NCBI GenBank assembly: GCA_900546845.1
Contig: UREK01000003.1
Coordinates: 1 to 64,000, forward strand
Length of the DNA stretch: 64,000 bases
Direction of reading: 5' to 3'
Origin: an uncultured Eubacteriales bacterium
GTDB lineage: Bacteria > Bacillota > Clostridia > Christensenellales > CAG-138
Shown here: piece by piece, positions 7,473 through 14,754 of the stretch
Layout: every line of letters starts with the position of its first letter
How positions within the stretch are numbered: position 1 is the stretch's first letter
The notes under the pieces: generated by a model
Told to the model about the DNA's origin: nothing
Databases searched by the model: none
What the model saw: the letters and a program-made list of their open reading frames with translations, nothing else
Position numbers and translations under genes: made by a program

Positions 7473-9196
7473 TTGCAACGTTCCTCCGTTCGTTCGTTTT
7501 GCAATGCAAGGTCGTCCGCAGCAAGGAGCGTATCTACGCCGGCTTTGACCGCGCGCATTACGCCGCCCGCTTCAAACGGATCGGAAAGGTTTGCGAGTTT
7601 GAGCAGCGCCCGGTAAGGCAGGCTCCCACCCGCGCGGCAGAGGCGCAGGTAATCCTCCCAGGCGGCGGCGCGGTCCTCCTGCATCTTGCCGTAAAATTCG
7701 AACGCGCCCATGGATGCCAGCGCATAGTCAAGGTAATAGAAAGGCCTTGCATAAATGTGCTGCTGCTTTTGCCAGAAGCCGCCCGCTTCCATGAACGCGT
7801 CTCCATCGTAATCCCGATGCGGCAGATATTTCGCTTCGAGCGCATGCCAAGCCTCCTTGCGCTCCGCGGGGGAGAGGGCGGGATTTGCGTATACGATATG
7901 CTGGAATTCGTCTACACATACGCCATAGGGAATGAACGTGAGCGATTCAAGCAGATGGGAATACCGGTACTTGTCCGCGTTCTTGCCAAAGAAAAGCTCC
8001 ATCCAGGGGTGTGTGAAGAACTCCATGGACATGGAATGGATCTCACAGGCTTCCAGCGTGGGGCTTGCGTAGGCGAGAAGCGGCTGCGCCGCGCCGGCGC
8101 AACGGCCCGCAAAGGCATGCCCCGCCTCGTGCGTCAGTACATCCACATCCGCAGAGGTGCCGTTGAAGTTGGAGAAGATGAACGGCGCCTGATAGGCTGG
8201 GAGGGAGGTACAGTAGCCGCCCACACGCTTGTTGGGCTTTGTGAGCAGATCCATGAGCTCATATTGAACCATGAAGTCGAAAAATTCGCCCGTTTCCTTG
8301 GAAAGCTCGCGGTACATCCGCTGCGCGGCGGACACCATGAACGCAAGGTCGCCCTCGGGCGTGGCGTTGCCGTCCGCGAACTGATAGGTTTCATCGTAAA
8401 TCTTGAGGGAAGGGACGCCAATGCGCGCGGCATGGCGGTGGTGCAGTTCCGTGCAGACCGGCACGAGCTCCTCTGCGACCTGGGCGCGGAAGCGCGCGAC
8501 GTCCGCAGGTTCATAGGTACGGCCCATACGCAGGTAGCCAAGGGGCGTGAAATCGTCATACCCCATGAGCTGGCCCATGCGGTTGCGCAGGGCAACGAGC
8601 TGGTCATACAGTGTGTCAAGCTGTTCCGCGTTTGCGCCGAGGAAATCCGATACGGCAGCGGCCGCGGCCTTGCGGACAGCCCGATCCGGGGACTGCTGGA
8701 AACGCCGCAGGCCGGAGAGGTTCACCGTCTCGCCCATGAAATGCACGCGGCAGGAGGCGAGCAGCTTCTGATATTCCCGCACGAGGCGGTTTTCCTCGAT
8801 CGTGCTTTCAATGAGCACGGGAGAAAGGCGCTTTGCCTCGCGCTCCGTCAGCGCAAGCAGCTGCGGGCCATACTTCCGGCCGATCTCCGCACGGAACGGG
8901 GAGGCGAGCAGCGCTTCGTCATAAGCGAGGGTATAGGGCGTGTTTTTCGGCGTCTCGGTATCGAAAAACACTTTCTCCGCCTCATAGAAGCGGTCCGAGG
9001 TGTCGATCGTGTTGCGGATGCTCGCAAGGTTTGCCATCGTAGCAAATTCGCGCAGCGCCGCGTCGTGCGCGCGCAGCACCGCATCCGTGTCCTCAAAGGA
9101 GCTTGCCGCTTTGAGCCGTTCTGCGTCTTGGGCAAGCCCGCTGCGCATGGCTTGAATGTCCGGCCTGCAATATTGCAGTTCGCTGAATTTCTGCAT
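7469..9196 (-). CDS. M3 family oligoendopeptidase (second of tandem pair)
   Basis: The 575-residue paralogue of the downstream gene has the zinc motif HEAGH at residues 356-360 in LTHEAGHAFAGR, and the same SNFNGTSADVDVLTHEAGHAF context. The first 350 residues form the helical cap typical of PepF/M3 peptidases and there is no signal peptide, so it acts in the cytosol. It is the first gene of the leftward pair: ATG at 9196 with AAGGAGG upstream, and a TTGCCG-18-TATGAT promoter at 9285-9256. Divergent residues around the zinc site suggest that the two enzymes may prefer different peptides. Confidence 0.9.
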   Translation of the reverse strand: MQKFSELQYCRPDIQAMRSGLAQDAERLKAASSFEDTDAVLRAHDAALREFATMANLASIRNTIDTSDRFYEAEKVFFDTETPKNTPYTLAYDEALLASPFRAEIGRKYGPQLLALTEREAKRLSPVLIESTIEENRLVREYQKLLASCRVHFMGETVNLSGLRRFQQSPDRAVRKAAAAAVSDFLGANAEQLDTLYDQLVALRNRMGQLMGYDDFTPLGYLRMGRTYEPADVARFRAQVAEELVPVCTELHHRHAARIGVPSLKIYDETYQFADGNATPEGDLAFMVSAAQRMYRELSKETGEFFDFMVQYELMDLLTKPNKRVGGYCTSLPAYQAPFIFSNFNGTSADVDVLTHEAGHAFAGRCAGAAQPLLAYASPTLEACEIHSMSMEFFTHPWMELFFGKNADKYRYSHLLESLTFIPYGVCVDEFQHIVYANPALSPAERKEAWHALEAKYLPHRDYDGDAFMEAGGFWQKQQHIYARPFYYLDYALASMGAFEFYGKMQEDRAAAWEDYLRLCRAGGSLPYRALLKLANLSDPFEAGGVMRAVKAGVDTLLAADDLALQNERTEERCK

Positions 9197-9255
9197 AGTT
9201 CCTCCTTATATTCCGTTTGTAAATAATGTGTTAACGGGAAGGTTTTCCTGCTATC

Positions 9256-9300
9256 ATCATAGCAAAGATGGATGCATCCCGGCAAGAGATATGCTATAAT
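9256..9300. promoter_or_regulatory. Divergent promoters for the M3 peptidases and alaX-like gene
   Basis: Minus strand: TTGCCG (9285-9280), 18-bp spacer, TATGAT (9261-9256) drives the peptidases. Plus strand: an extended -10, TGCTATAAT ending at 9300, lies about 50 bases before the alanyl-tRNA editing gene. The two -35/-10 regions overlap. Confidence 0.55.
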
Positions 9301-9351
9301 CGAAAATAATATATTTCAAAATACTGGAAGATATGGCAGGAAACGCGGAAG

Positions 9352-10560
9352 ATGACGAAGAAGCTCTATTACGACCCGGAGCGCACCGCCTGCGAGGCGG
9401 CAGTTTTGGCCTGCGAAGCAGTGGGGGACGGATATGATATTTTGCTGGATGCGACGGTGATCTATCCGGAGGGCGGCGGCCAGCTTTCCGATACGGGGCA
9501 TATCGGGGAAGCGCGGGTCTCCCATGCGCGCGAAGCGGATGGAAAAATATGGCATCTTGCGGACCGGCCCCTTCCTGTAGGCGCGGCCGTGCGGGTGGCG
9601 TTCGACCCGGAGCCAAGGCTGGACCATACGCAGCAGCATACGGGCGAACATATCCTTTCCGGCCTTGCGAAGACGCTGTTCGGCGCTTCCAACGTGGGCT
9701 TTCACATGGCGGAGGACTATGCGACGATCGACCTCGACCTGCCCCTGGATGAAGCGCAGCTGGCCCGGCTGGAAACGGAGGCCAACCGCGCTGTGCAGCG
9801 CGATGTGCCGACCGTGACGCGCATCGTAAATGAGTCGGAGCTGGATGAGATCCCGCTGCGCAAGCGCGCCAAAGGGCTTGCGGGGGAGGAGATCCGCATC
9901 GTCTGGTGCGGCGGTGTGGATTCCTGCACCTGCTGCGGCACGCACTGCGCGCGCAGCGGCGCGGTCGGGATGATCCGCATCACCGCGCACATGAACTATA
10001 AGGGCGGCACACGGCTCTGGTTTGCCTGCGGCATGCGTGCCGTTGCGGACGCGCAGGAAAACGCCCGCCTGGCGGACAAGCTCGCCCGGCGCTTCAGCAC
10101 AAAACCGGAGAACGTGTTGGAGGCCGTTACAAAGCAGGGGGACGAGCTTGCGGCGCTCAAACGCACGCTGCGCATGCGCACGGACGCGTTGCTTGCGTAC
10201 CGGGCGGCTGAACTTTTGCAGGCCGCGGAGACGGTACGCGGCGTAAAATGCATCGTCCACGCGGAGGACGGGCTCAGCGCGCAGGAGCTCAAACAGCTTG
10301 CGGAGAAGCTCTGCGCGCAGCAGCAAGCCATAGCAGTGCTGTTCTCCCGCATCGGGGAAACGGTATATTACCAGCTTTGGTGTGCGGCGGGCGTTTCGCT
10401 CAGCATGCGGGAGGTCTGCGCCGCGCTCAATGCCATCACCGGCGGGAAAGGCGGCGGGCGGGACGACGCGGCTCAGGGCAGCGCGAAGGCACAGCCCGGC
10501 TTTGCGGAGCTGCTCGCCCAGTTTGAAGGATACTTGAAACAGCGGATGAAAGGATCGTAA
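9352..10560 (+). CDS. AlaX-type alanyl-tRNA editing protein with DHHA1 domain
   Basis: The 402-residue protein is related to the editing half of alanyl-tRNA synthetase (AlaX-L). It should hydrolyse Ser-tRNA(Ala) or Gly-tRNA(Ala) mischarged by AlaRS. It begins with the tRNA-synthetase second additional domain (YPEGGGQLSDTG); the zinc ligands are HTQQH (H92, H96) and CCGTH (C194, H198). A coiled-coil linker follows (about 230-300), and the C-terminal DHHA1 domain ends in the glycine-rich GGKGGGRDDAAQGS. The start ATG at 9352 follows GGAAG. The carboxypeptidase gene begins two bases after its stop, so the two genes are co-transcribed. Confidence 0.88.
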   Translation: MTKKLYYDPERTACEAAVLACEAVGDGYDILLDATVIYPEGGGQLSDTGHIGEARVSHAREADGKIWHLADRPLPVGAAVRVAFDPEPRLDHTQQHTGEHILSGLAKTLFGASNVGFHMAEDYATIDLDLPLDEAQLARLETEANRAVQRDVPTVTRIVNESELDEIPLRKRAKGLAGEEIRIVWCGGVDSCTCCGTHCARSGAVGMIRITAHMNYKGGTRLWFACGMRAVADAQENARLADKLARRFSTKPENVLEAVTKQGDELAALKRTLRMRTDALLAYRAAELLQAAETVRGVKCIVHAEDGLSAQELKQLAEKLCAQQQAIAVLFSRIGETVYYQLWCAAGVSLSMREVCAALNAITGGKGGGRDDAAQGSAKAQPGFAELLAQFEGYLKQRMKGS

Positions 10561-10562
10561 GC

Positions 10563-11852
10563 GTGCGGATGAAACGGTATTTGGCGGCTGTTACCGCCTG
10601 CATTGCGCTGTTTGCCTGCGGCTGTGCGCAGCCGCAGGGGCCGACGCACGCCCCGGTGGAGCTTACGCCTGCCGTGGCGGAGCTGTCTCCGCCCGGGCCA
10701 GGCGAGACGCCGCCGCCCGGCGCGCCTCGGCTGGAACCGCCGCCTGCGATGAATGAATGCACGGTGGAATGCGAGGACACCGTTAATTTGCGCGACGGCG
10801 CGTCCTCGCGCGCAACGCTTCTTGAGACGCTGCCTTCCGGCACGCGCGTGCGCGTAATCGAGTTTGAGGAACGCTACGCGTACGTCGAGGTACTCGCAAG
10901 CGGGCGGAAGGGCTACCTGATCGCGGGCTACTTAAAGCCGGAGAAGGATGTCCTCGGGCTCAAAATTGTCTCCGTAACGGATACCTATACATACGAACGG
11001 ATGCGGGAGGATATGCGCGCGCTCGAGGCGGCTTATGGCGACGCCGTAACATTGGAGATCGCCGGGGAAAGCGCGCTTGGCGTGGAAATTCCGGTATTGG
11101 TGCTGGGCGATCCTGCCGCGCCGCACCATGTATTCGTCCAGGCAGCGATCCACGCGCGCGAGCACATGACGGCCCTGCTTGCAATGGCGCTTTCCGAGGC
11201 GTGGCTCAAGGCCGGCGCGAGCGCGGAGGTCTGTTTCCACGTAATGCCCATGTCTAACCCAGACGGCGTGAAGGTCAGTCAGGAAGCGGTTTACGACGAC
11301 CATACGCGCGCAATGCAGGCAAGCGATTTCGCTGCGGGGCTGACCAAAGCGGATGGGGAAGAATACCTGCGAAAATGGAAAGCAAACTACAACGGCGTGG
11401 ACATCAACCGCAATTTCGACGCGCTTTGGGAGCATGTGAATACTGCGCCCGTCCCTTCAGCGGAAGGCTACCGGGGTGGGGCGCCCGAAAGCGAGCCGGA
11501 AACCCGAGCGCTCATCGCCTATACGAAACAGTATGAGTTTGACGCGACCATCAGCTACCATGCGACGGGCAGCGCGATCTATTGGCAGTTTGGCCCCGCC
11601 ACGGAGGCGGATAAGGCGGCGCATGCGCTGGCGAAGGTGATCGGAGAGCTTTCCGGTTACTCGGTGGAGTTTGACGACGGGACCTCCTTCGGAGGTTACA
11701 AGGATTGGGCAAGCAGCAAATGCGGCATCCCGTCGCTCACCATCGAGATCGGGACGCGCTCTGCGCCGCTGCCGGAGACGGATTTTTACAACATCTGGAT
11801 CCGCAACCGCTTCGTGTTCAAAACCGTGGCGGAATGGGTGAAAAACGCTTGA
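10563..11852 (+). CDS. Zinc carboxypeptidase (M14 family) lipoprotein with SH3 domain
   Basis: The 429-residue exported protein has a signal peptide ending near LFACGC (probable lipoprotein), a Pro-rich linker, a bacterial SH3 domain at about 65-125 (TVNLRDGASSRATLLETL), then an M14 peptidase domain. Zinc and catalytic residues are visible: H197 and E200 in IHAREHM, H333 in SYHATG and E395 in LTIEIGT. Relatives cleave peptidoglycan stem peptides or peptide C-termini at the cell wall. GTG at 10563 is preferred over ATG at 10569 because AAAGGA lies eight bases before it. The stop codon TGA lies inside the -35 box of the infC promoter. Confidence 0.88.
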   Translation: MRMKRYLAAVTACIALFACGCAQPQGPTHAPVELTPAVAELSPPGPGETPPPGAPRLEPPPAMNECTVECEDTVNLRDGASSRATLLETLPSGTRVRVIEFEERYAYVEVLASGRKGYLIAGYLKPEKDVLGLKIVSVTDTYTYERMREDMRALEAAYGDAVTLEIAGESALGVEIPVLVLGDPAAPHHVFVQAAIHAREHMTALLAMALSEAWLKAGASAEVCFHVMPMSNPDGVKVSQEAVYDDHTRAMQASDFAAGLTKADGEEYLRKWKANYNGVDINRNFDALWEHVNTAPVPSAEGYRGGAPESEPETRALIAYTKQYEFDATISYHATGSAIYWQFGPATEADKAAHALAKVIGELSGYSVEFDDGTSFGGYKDWASSKCGIPSLTIEIGTRSAPLPETDFYNIWIRNRFVFKTVAEWVKNA

Positions 11853-11877
11853 CAAAGCGCCCGTGCATCTCTATAAT
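11849..11877 (+). promoter_or_regulatory. infC operon promoter
   Basis: A perfect TTGACA (11849-11854) and TATAAT (11872-11877) with a 17-bp spacer. The -35 overlaps the end of the carboxypeptidase gene. Predicted transcription start is near 11884. Confidence 0.85.
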
Positions 11878-11883
11878 ATGAGT

Positions 11884-12020
11884 GTTGCAAAGCAGAAGCC
11901 CCGCTTCTCACCCGCCGGCACAGGGCCAGGCGCGGTTCATGGAACAACACAAAGGCCGCAATGCGGTGGGCTGGGTTGTTATGTCCATAGTGGGTGCTCT
12001 GCACCCACTATTTTATTTTT
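11884..12020 (+). promoter_or_regulatory. infC-rpmI-rplT leader (L20-type) with intrinsic terminator
   Basis: The roughly 150-base leader between promoter and infC is highly structured and ends in a clear attenuator: 11-bp stem 11987-11997 / 12001-12011 (ATAGTGGGTGC / GCACCCACTAT), loop TCT, then TTTTATTTTT. In Bacillota, ribosomal protein L20 binds the leader of this operon and causes premature termination. Gene order, leader length and terminator position match that system. I have not checked the L20-binding fold itself. Confidence 0.75.
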
Positions 12021-12035
12021 ACGGAGGTGTCCACC

Positions 12036-12551
12036 ATAGCCAGCCAAGAACTCTTGATCAACGAGGAAATCCGGGACAGGGAAGTCCGCCTGATCGATGA
12101 AAAAGGAAACCAGCAAGGCGTTGTGACGCTCGATGTGGCGATGCGCATGGCCGAAGAGGCAGACCTCGACCTGGTCAAAATTGCGCCGCAGGCTGTGCCG
12201 CCCGTGTGCAAGATCATGGATTACGGCAAGTACCGTTTCGAGCAGGGCAAACGCGAGAAGGAACAAAGGAAGAACCAAAAGGTGATCGAGATCAAGGAGA
12301 TTCGCCTTTCGGCAACCATCGACCAGCACGATATGGAGGTCAAGGCAAAGGCTTGCGCCAAATTCCTGAGCGACGGAAACAAGGTCAAGGTTTCAATCCG
12401 CTTCAGGGGCCGCCAGGCCAGGCACGGCGACATTGGGCTGGACGTGATGAATGCGTTTTTTGAGATGGTCAAGGACAATGCTGCGATCGACCGCCCTGCC
12501 AAGCAGGAGGGACGCAATATGTTCATGATACTTACACCCAAAGCAAACTAA
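12036..12551 (+). CDS. infC: Translation initiation factor IF-3, likely AUA start
   Basis: IF-3 binds the 30S subunit, prevents premature joining of the 50S and proofreads start codons. The 171-residue protein shows the N-domain (LLINEEIRDREVRLID, GVVTLDVAMRMAEEADLDL, PPVCKIMDYGKYRFEQ), a basic linker and the C-domain (EIRLSATIDQHDMEVK, IRFRGRQARHG). Translation most likely starts at ATA (12036), eight bases after GGAGG; an in-frame GTG (12027-12029) overlaps the Shine-Dalgarno itself and no ATG fits. Rare AUU/AUA/AUC starts are the known device for IF-3 autoregulation in E. coli. It is first in the operon with rpmI and rplT. Confidence 0.93.
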   Translation: MASQELLINEEIRDREVRLIDEKGNQQGVVTLDVAMRMAEEADLDLVKIAPQAVPPVCKIMDYGKYRFEQGKREKEQRKNQKVIEIKEIRLSATIDQHDMEVKAKACAKFLSDGNKVKVSIRFRGRQARHGDIGLDVMNAFFEMVKDNAAIDRPAKQEGRNMFMILTPKAN

Positions 12552-12580
12552 ACTATTTTTCCAAGAGGAGGAAATACCCC

Positions 12581-12778
12581 ATGCCAAAGATCAAGACCCA
12601 CAGGGGTGCTGCCAAGAGATTCAGCCTTACGAAAAACGGCAAGATCAAACGGGGCAAGGCTTACAAGAGCCATATCCTGACCAAGAAGACCACCAAGCGC
12701 CTGCGCGGCCTGCGCCAGACCGGCTACATCGCCGAGTGCGAAGCGAAGAAGGTCCGCGAGCTCATCCCGTATAAGTAA
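12581..12778 (+). CDS. rpmI: 50S ribosomal protein L35
   Basis: The 65-residue basic protein has the L35 signature: PKIKTHRGAAKRFSLTKNGKIKRGKA at the N-terminus and SHILTKKTTKRLRGLR in the middle. It is part of the large subunit near the exit tunnel. AAGAGGAGG lies before the ATG. It is the second gene of the infC-rpmI-rplT operon, 29 bases after infC and 15 before rplT, and is controlled by the shared leader. Length is typical. Confidence 0.97.
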   Translation: MPKIKTHRGAAKRFSLTKNGKIKRGKAYKSHILTKKTTKRLRGLRQTGYIAECEAKKVRELIPYK

Positions 12779-12793
12779 GGAGGAACACCAACT

Positions 12794-13150
12794 ATGGCAA
12801 GGATCAAAAGGGCGGTAAACGCCGTTAAGAAACGTCGCAAGGTATTCAAGCTCGCAAAGGGCTATTATGGAGCGAAGAGCAAGCAGTATCGTGCCGCTTC
12901 CCAGCAGGTCATGAAGTCCATGGCTTACGCCTATGTGGGCCGCAAGCTCAAGAAGCGTGAATACCGCAAGCTGTGGATTGCGCGTATCAACGCGGGTGCG
13001 CGCATTTGCGGCACCACTTATAGCCGCATGATTAATGGCCTCAAGCTGGCCGGCGTCGATGTGAACCGCAAGGTTCTCGCGGATCTCGCCGTGAACGACA
13101 TGAACGCGTTCCGTGAGCTTGTCAACGTCGCCAACGAGGCGCGCGCATAA
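12794..13150 (+). CDS. rplT: 50S ribosomal protein L20
   Basis: The 118-residue protein starts ARIKRAVNAVKKRRKVFKL and has LAKGYYGAKSKQYRAA, YVGRKLKKREYRKLWI and the C-terminal RNA-binding region ARICGTTYSRMINGLKLAG. L20 is needed for early 50S assembly and, in this phylum, represses its own operon by binding the leader upstream of infC. AAGGAGG lies before the ATG. A terminator (13163-13192) follows directly. Confidence 0.97.
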   Translation: MARIKRAVNAVKKRRKVFKLAKGYYGAKSKQYRAASQQVMKSMAYAYVGRKLKKREYRKLWIARINAGARICGTTYSRMINGLKLAGVDVNRKVLADLAVNDMNAFRELVNVANEARA

Positions 13151-13162
13151 AGACGAACGCAA

Positions 13163-13192
13163 GGGCGCAACCTCAAAAGGCTGCGCCTTTTT
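13163..13192 (+). terminator. Terminator of infC-rpmI-rplT
   Basis: The stem GGGCGCAACC / GGCTGCGCC, with one mismatch and loop TCAAAA, is followed by TTTTT. It begins 12 bases after the rplT stop. Confidence 0.8.
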
Positions 13193-13224
13193 CATACCTT
13201 GGATTCTTAGGGAGGGCAAGGCCA

Positions 13225-13986
13225 ATGGTCATCGAAAGTGCGCGCAACGAAACGGTCAAGCGGGCGCGGGCACTCGCGCAGCGCAAGGGCAGGCTCGAGC
13301 AGGGCGTGCATTTCATCGAGGGCGAAAAGCTGGTGCGGGAGGCCGTGGTCTCCGGCGCGCAGTTTGTGGATGCCTTCATTGAAGAAGGGCATGACCTGAT
13401 GGCCGCCGTGCTTTCCGGCAGCGGTGCGAGCGTGCATGTGGTGCGCCGCAGCGTGATGGAAAGCCTGACGCAGACCGGCACGCCGCAATGGGTCTGCGCA
13501 ACGGTAAAAACGCCGGAACAGCCCATCCCGGAATACTATCCTGCCGGGCTGATCGTCGCGCTCGACTGCGTGCAGGATCCCGGCAATCTCGGCACGATCC
13601 TGCGCACGGCGGACGCGATGGGCGCCTCTGGCCTGCTGCTGGGCGAAGGCTGTGCAGATCCTTACGCGCCAAAGCCGTTGCGCGCTGCGATGGGCTCCAT
13701 TTACCACATCCCGGTTTGGCAGGGCGATCTTACATGCGAAATCGGCCGCCTGGCTGAACAGGGCTTTACATGCGTCTGCGGCCACCTCAAGGGCGGGGAC
13801 ACGCTGCCCGAACCCGGCGAAAAATGCGTGCTCGTGATCGGCAACGAGGGCAACGGCGTTTCGGATGCCATCGCCGCCCGGTGCGAAAAATACCGCCTGC
13901 CGATGTATGGCTTTGCAGAATCGCTCAACGCATCCGTTGCGGCGGGAATCCTCATCTACGAGCTTGCGCGGAAGATGCGGGGTTGA
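13225..13986 (+). CDS. TrmH/SpoU family RNA 2'-O-methyltransferase
   Basis: The 253-residue SPOUT-class enzyme has an N-terminal substrate-binding domain (HFIEGEKLVREAV) and a C-terminal knotted catalytic domain with the three SpoU motifs: DPGNLGTILRTADA, VIGNEGNGVS and SLNASVAAGILIYE. It should methylate a ribose in rRNA or tRNA using S-adenosylmethionine; the exact nucleotide cannot be read from sequence. Relatives often sit next to rplT or pheS in Clostridia, as here. GGGAGGG precedes the ATG by nine bases. It is followed by the second copy of the terminator-flanked repeat. Confidence 0.9.
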   Translation: MVIESARNETVKRARALAQRKGRLEQGVHFIEGEKLVREAVVSGAQFVDAFIEEGHDLMAAVLSGSGASVHVVRRSVMESLTQTGTPQWVCATVKTPEQPIPEYYPAGLIVALDCVQDPGNLGTILRTADAMGASGLLLGEGCADPYAPKPLRAAMGSIYHIPVWQGDLTCEIGRLAEQGFTCVCGHLKGGDTLPEPGEKCVLVIGNEGNGVSDAIAARCEKYRLPMYGFAESLNASVAAGILIYELARKMRG

Positions 13987-14007
13987 AAATAAAAGATCAA
14001 AAGCGAA

Positions 14008-14031
14008 GCGGATGGGCTTGGGACTCTCCGC
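14008..14031 (+). terminator. Left hairpin copy (element copy 2)
   Basis: The GCGGA..TCCGC hairpin (GCGGATGGGCTTGGGACTC then TCCGC) lies 22 bases past the methyltransferase stop. Its near copy is at 14231-14255 across the repeat element, with about three differences. Confidence 0.5.
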
Positions 14032-14230
14032 CAGCTTGTCGAAAAAGGCTGTCCGGGATTGTCAAGGGCCGCAGCCCTTGACTTTTGATCGCGAGCAGCG
14101 ACCCGTGCGGTGCGAGCGAAAAGCCTTGCGCCGCAAGGCTTTCTTTACACGGAGCGCTGGCCGCGCCATCGGCGCAAGCGCGACGCGCAAACCTCGATAA
14201 AGTGGCATATGCCACTTTATCGACAGCCTA
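14032..14230. mobile_element. Hairpin-rich ~200-bp repeat element, copy 2
   Basis: This is the partner of 5524-5724, in the same orientation. It starts CAGCTTGTCGA and ends TCGACAGCCTA. Hairpins: GTCAAGGGC / GCCCTTGAC (14061-14069 / 14074-14082), AAAGCCTTGC / GCAAGGCTTT (14120-14129 / 14133-14142), a GC-rich arm at about 14152-14183, and a perfect 30-bp palindrome at 14194-14223 with arms TCGATAAAGTGGC. Loop changes between copies keep the stems. No coding frame is credible. Confidence 0.7.
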
Positions 14231-14255
14231 GCGGATGGGTTTGGGGCTCATCCGC
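14231..14255 (-). terminator. Right hairpin copy (element copy 2), overlaps nudix stop
   Basis: The stem GCGGATG / CATCCGC matches the left copy at 14008-14031 apart from about three bases. On the minus strand it includes the TGA of the nudix gene (14250-14248), so it probably serves as that gene's terminator. Confidence 0.5.
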
Positions 14256-14751
14256 GTTTCATTAATATCCGGTTTAATTCCGGCCGCAACCGCTCCCGGT
14301 GGGTGGGCACATACTGTTCCGATTGCAGAAAATTGAGAAAGTCATCCTCCGGCAGCCAGAGATAGCTCACCGTTTCGCCGCCCTGCAAAGCGACGGCGCT
14401 TTTGTCACAGGCGATGCGGCCGAAATAACCGCAGTAAATCGTATCGCGGCTTACGACCCGGTATAGCGGCGTGAGCCGTTTCACGGAAAGCCTCGTTTCT
14501 TCCCACAGCTCCCGCTTCGCTGCCGCAAGCGCGGTTTCGCCTTTAAGCGCGCTCCCTCCGGCTGTGGCTTCGTACAGGCCGGGGTAGCTGGGCTTTGTGA
14601 AGGCGCGCTGCATAAGAAGAAAATCGCCGTCGACATGGCGCACAAGCACCTCCGAGACAAGGTGGCGCAGTCCTTCAGGAACCGGTTCGCCGCGCACGAG
14701 GTCACGCCCAGCGGGCGTACCGTCGGCCAAATAAGCATCCCAGAGTTCCAT
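14248..14751 (-). CDS. NUDIX hydrolase, IPP-isomerase-like
   Basis: The 167-residue protein has the Nudix box G-x5-E-x7-REL-x2-EE in GGSALKGETALAAAKRELWEETRL. The N-terminal ELWDAYLADGTPAGRDLVRG pattern and LVSEVLVRH are typical of the subgroup annotated as NUDIX/isopentenyl-diphosphate isomerase-like hydrolases. These cleave nucleoside or other diphosphates; the substrate cannot be told here. It is read leftward, three bases after the Maf-Nudix gene, so it belongs to the same transcript. GAGGGG lies before the ATG. Two Nudix domains in a row suggest a nucleotide-sanitation operon. Confidence 0.85.
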   Translation of the reverse strand: MELWDAYLADGTPAGRDLVRGEPVPEGLRHLVSEVLVRHVDGDFLLMQRAFTKPSYPGLYEATAGGSALKGETALAAAKRELWEETRLSVKRLTPLYRVVSRDTIYCGYFGRIACDKSAVALQGGETVSYLWLPEDDFLNFLQSEQYVPTHRERLRPELNRILMKRG

Positions 14752-14754
14752 GGT

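Noticed and set aside
5940..9226. Two plus-strand frames of 558 and 586 codons opposite the M3 peptidases
   Set aside because: They resemble each other only because the peptidases on the other strand are paralogous; composition is His/Arg-rich and no family motif is present.
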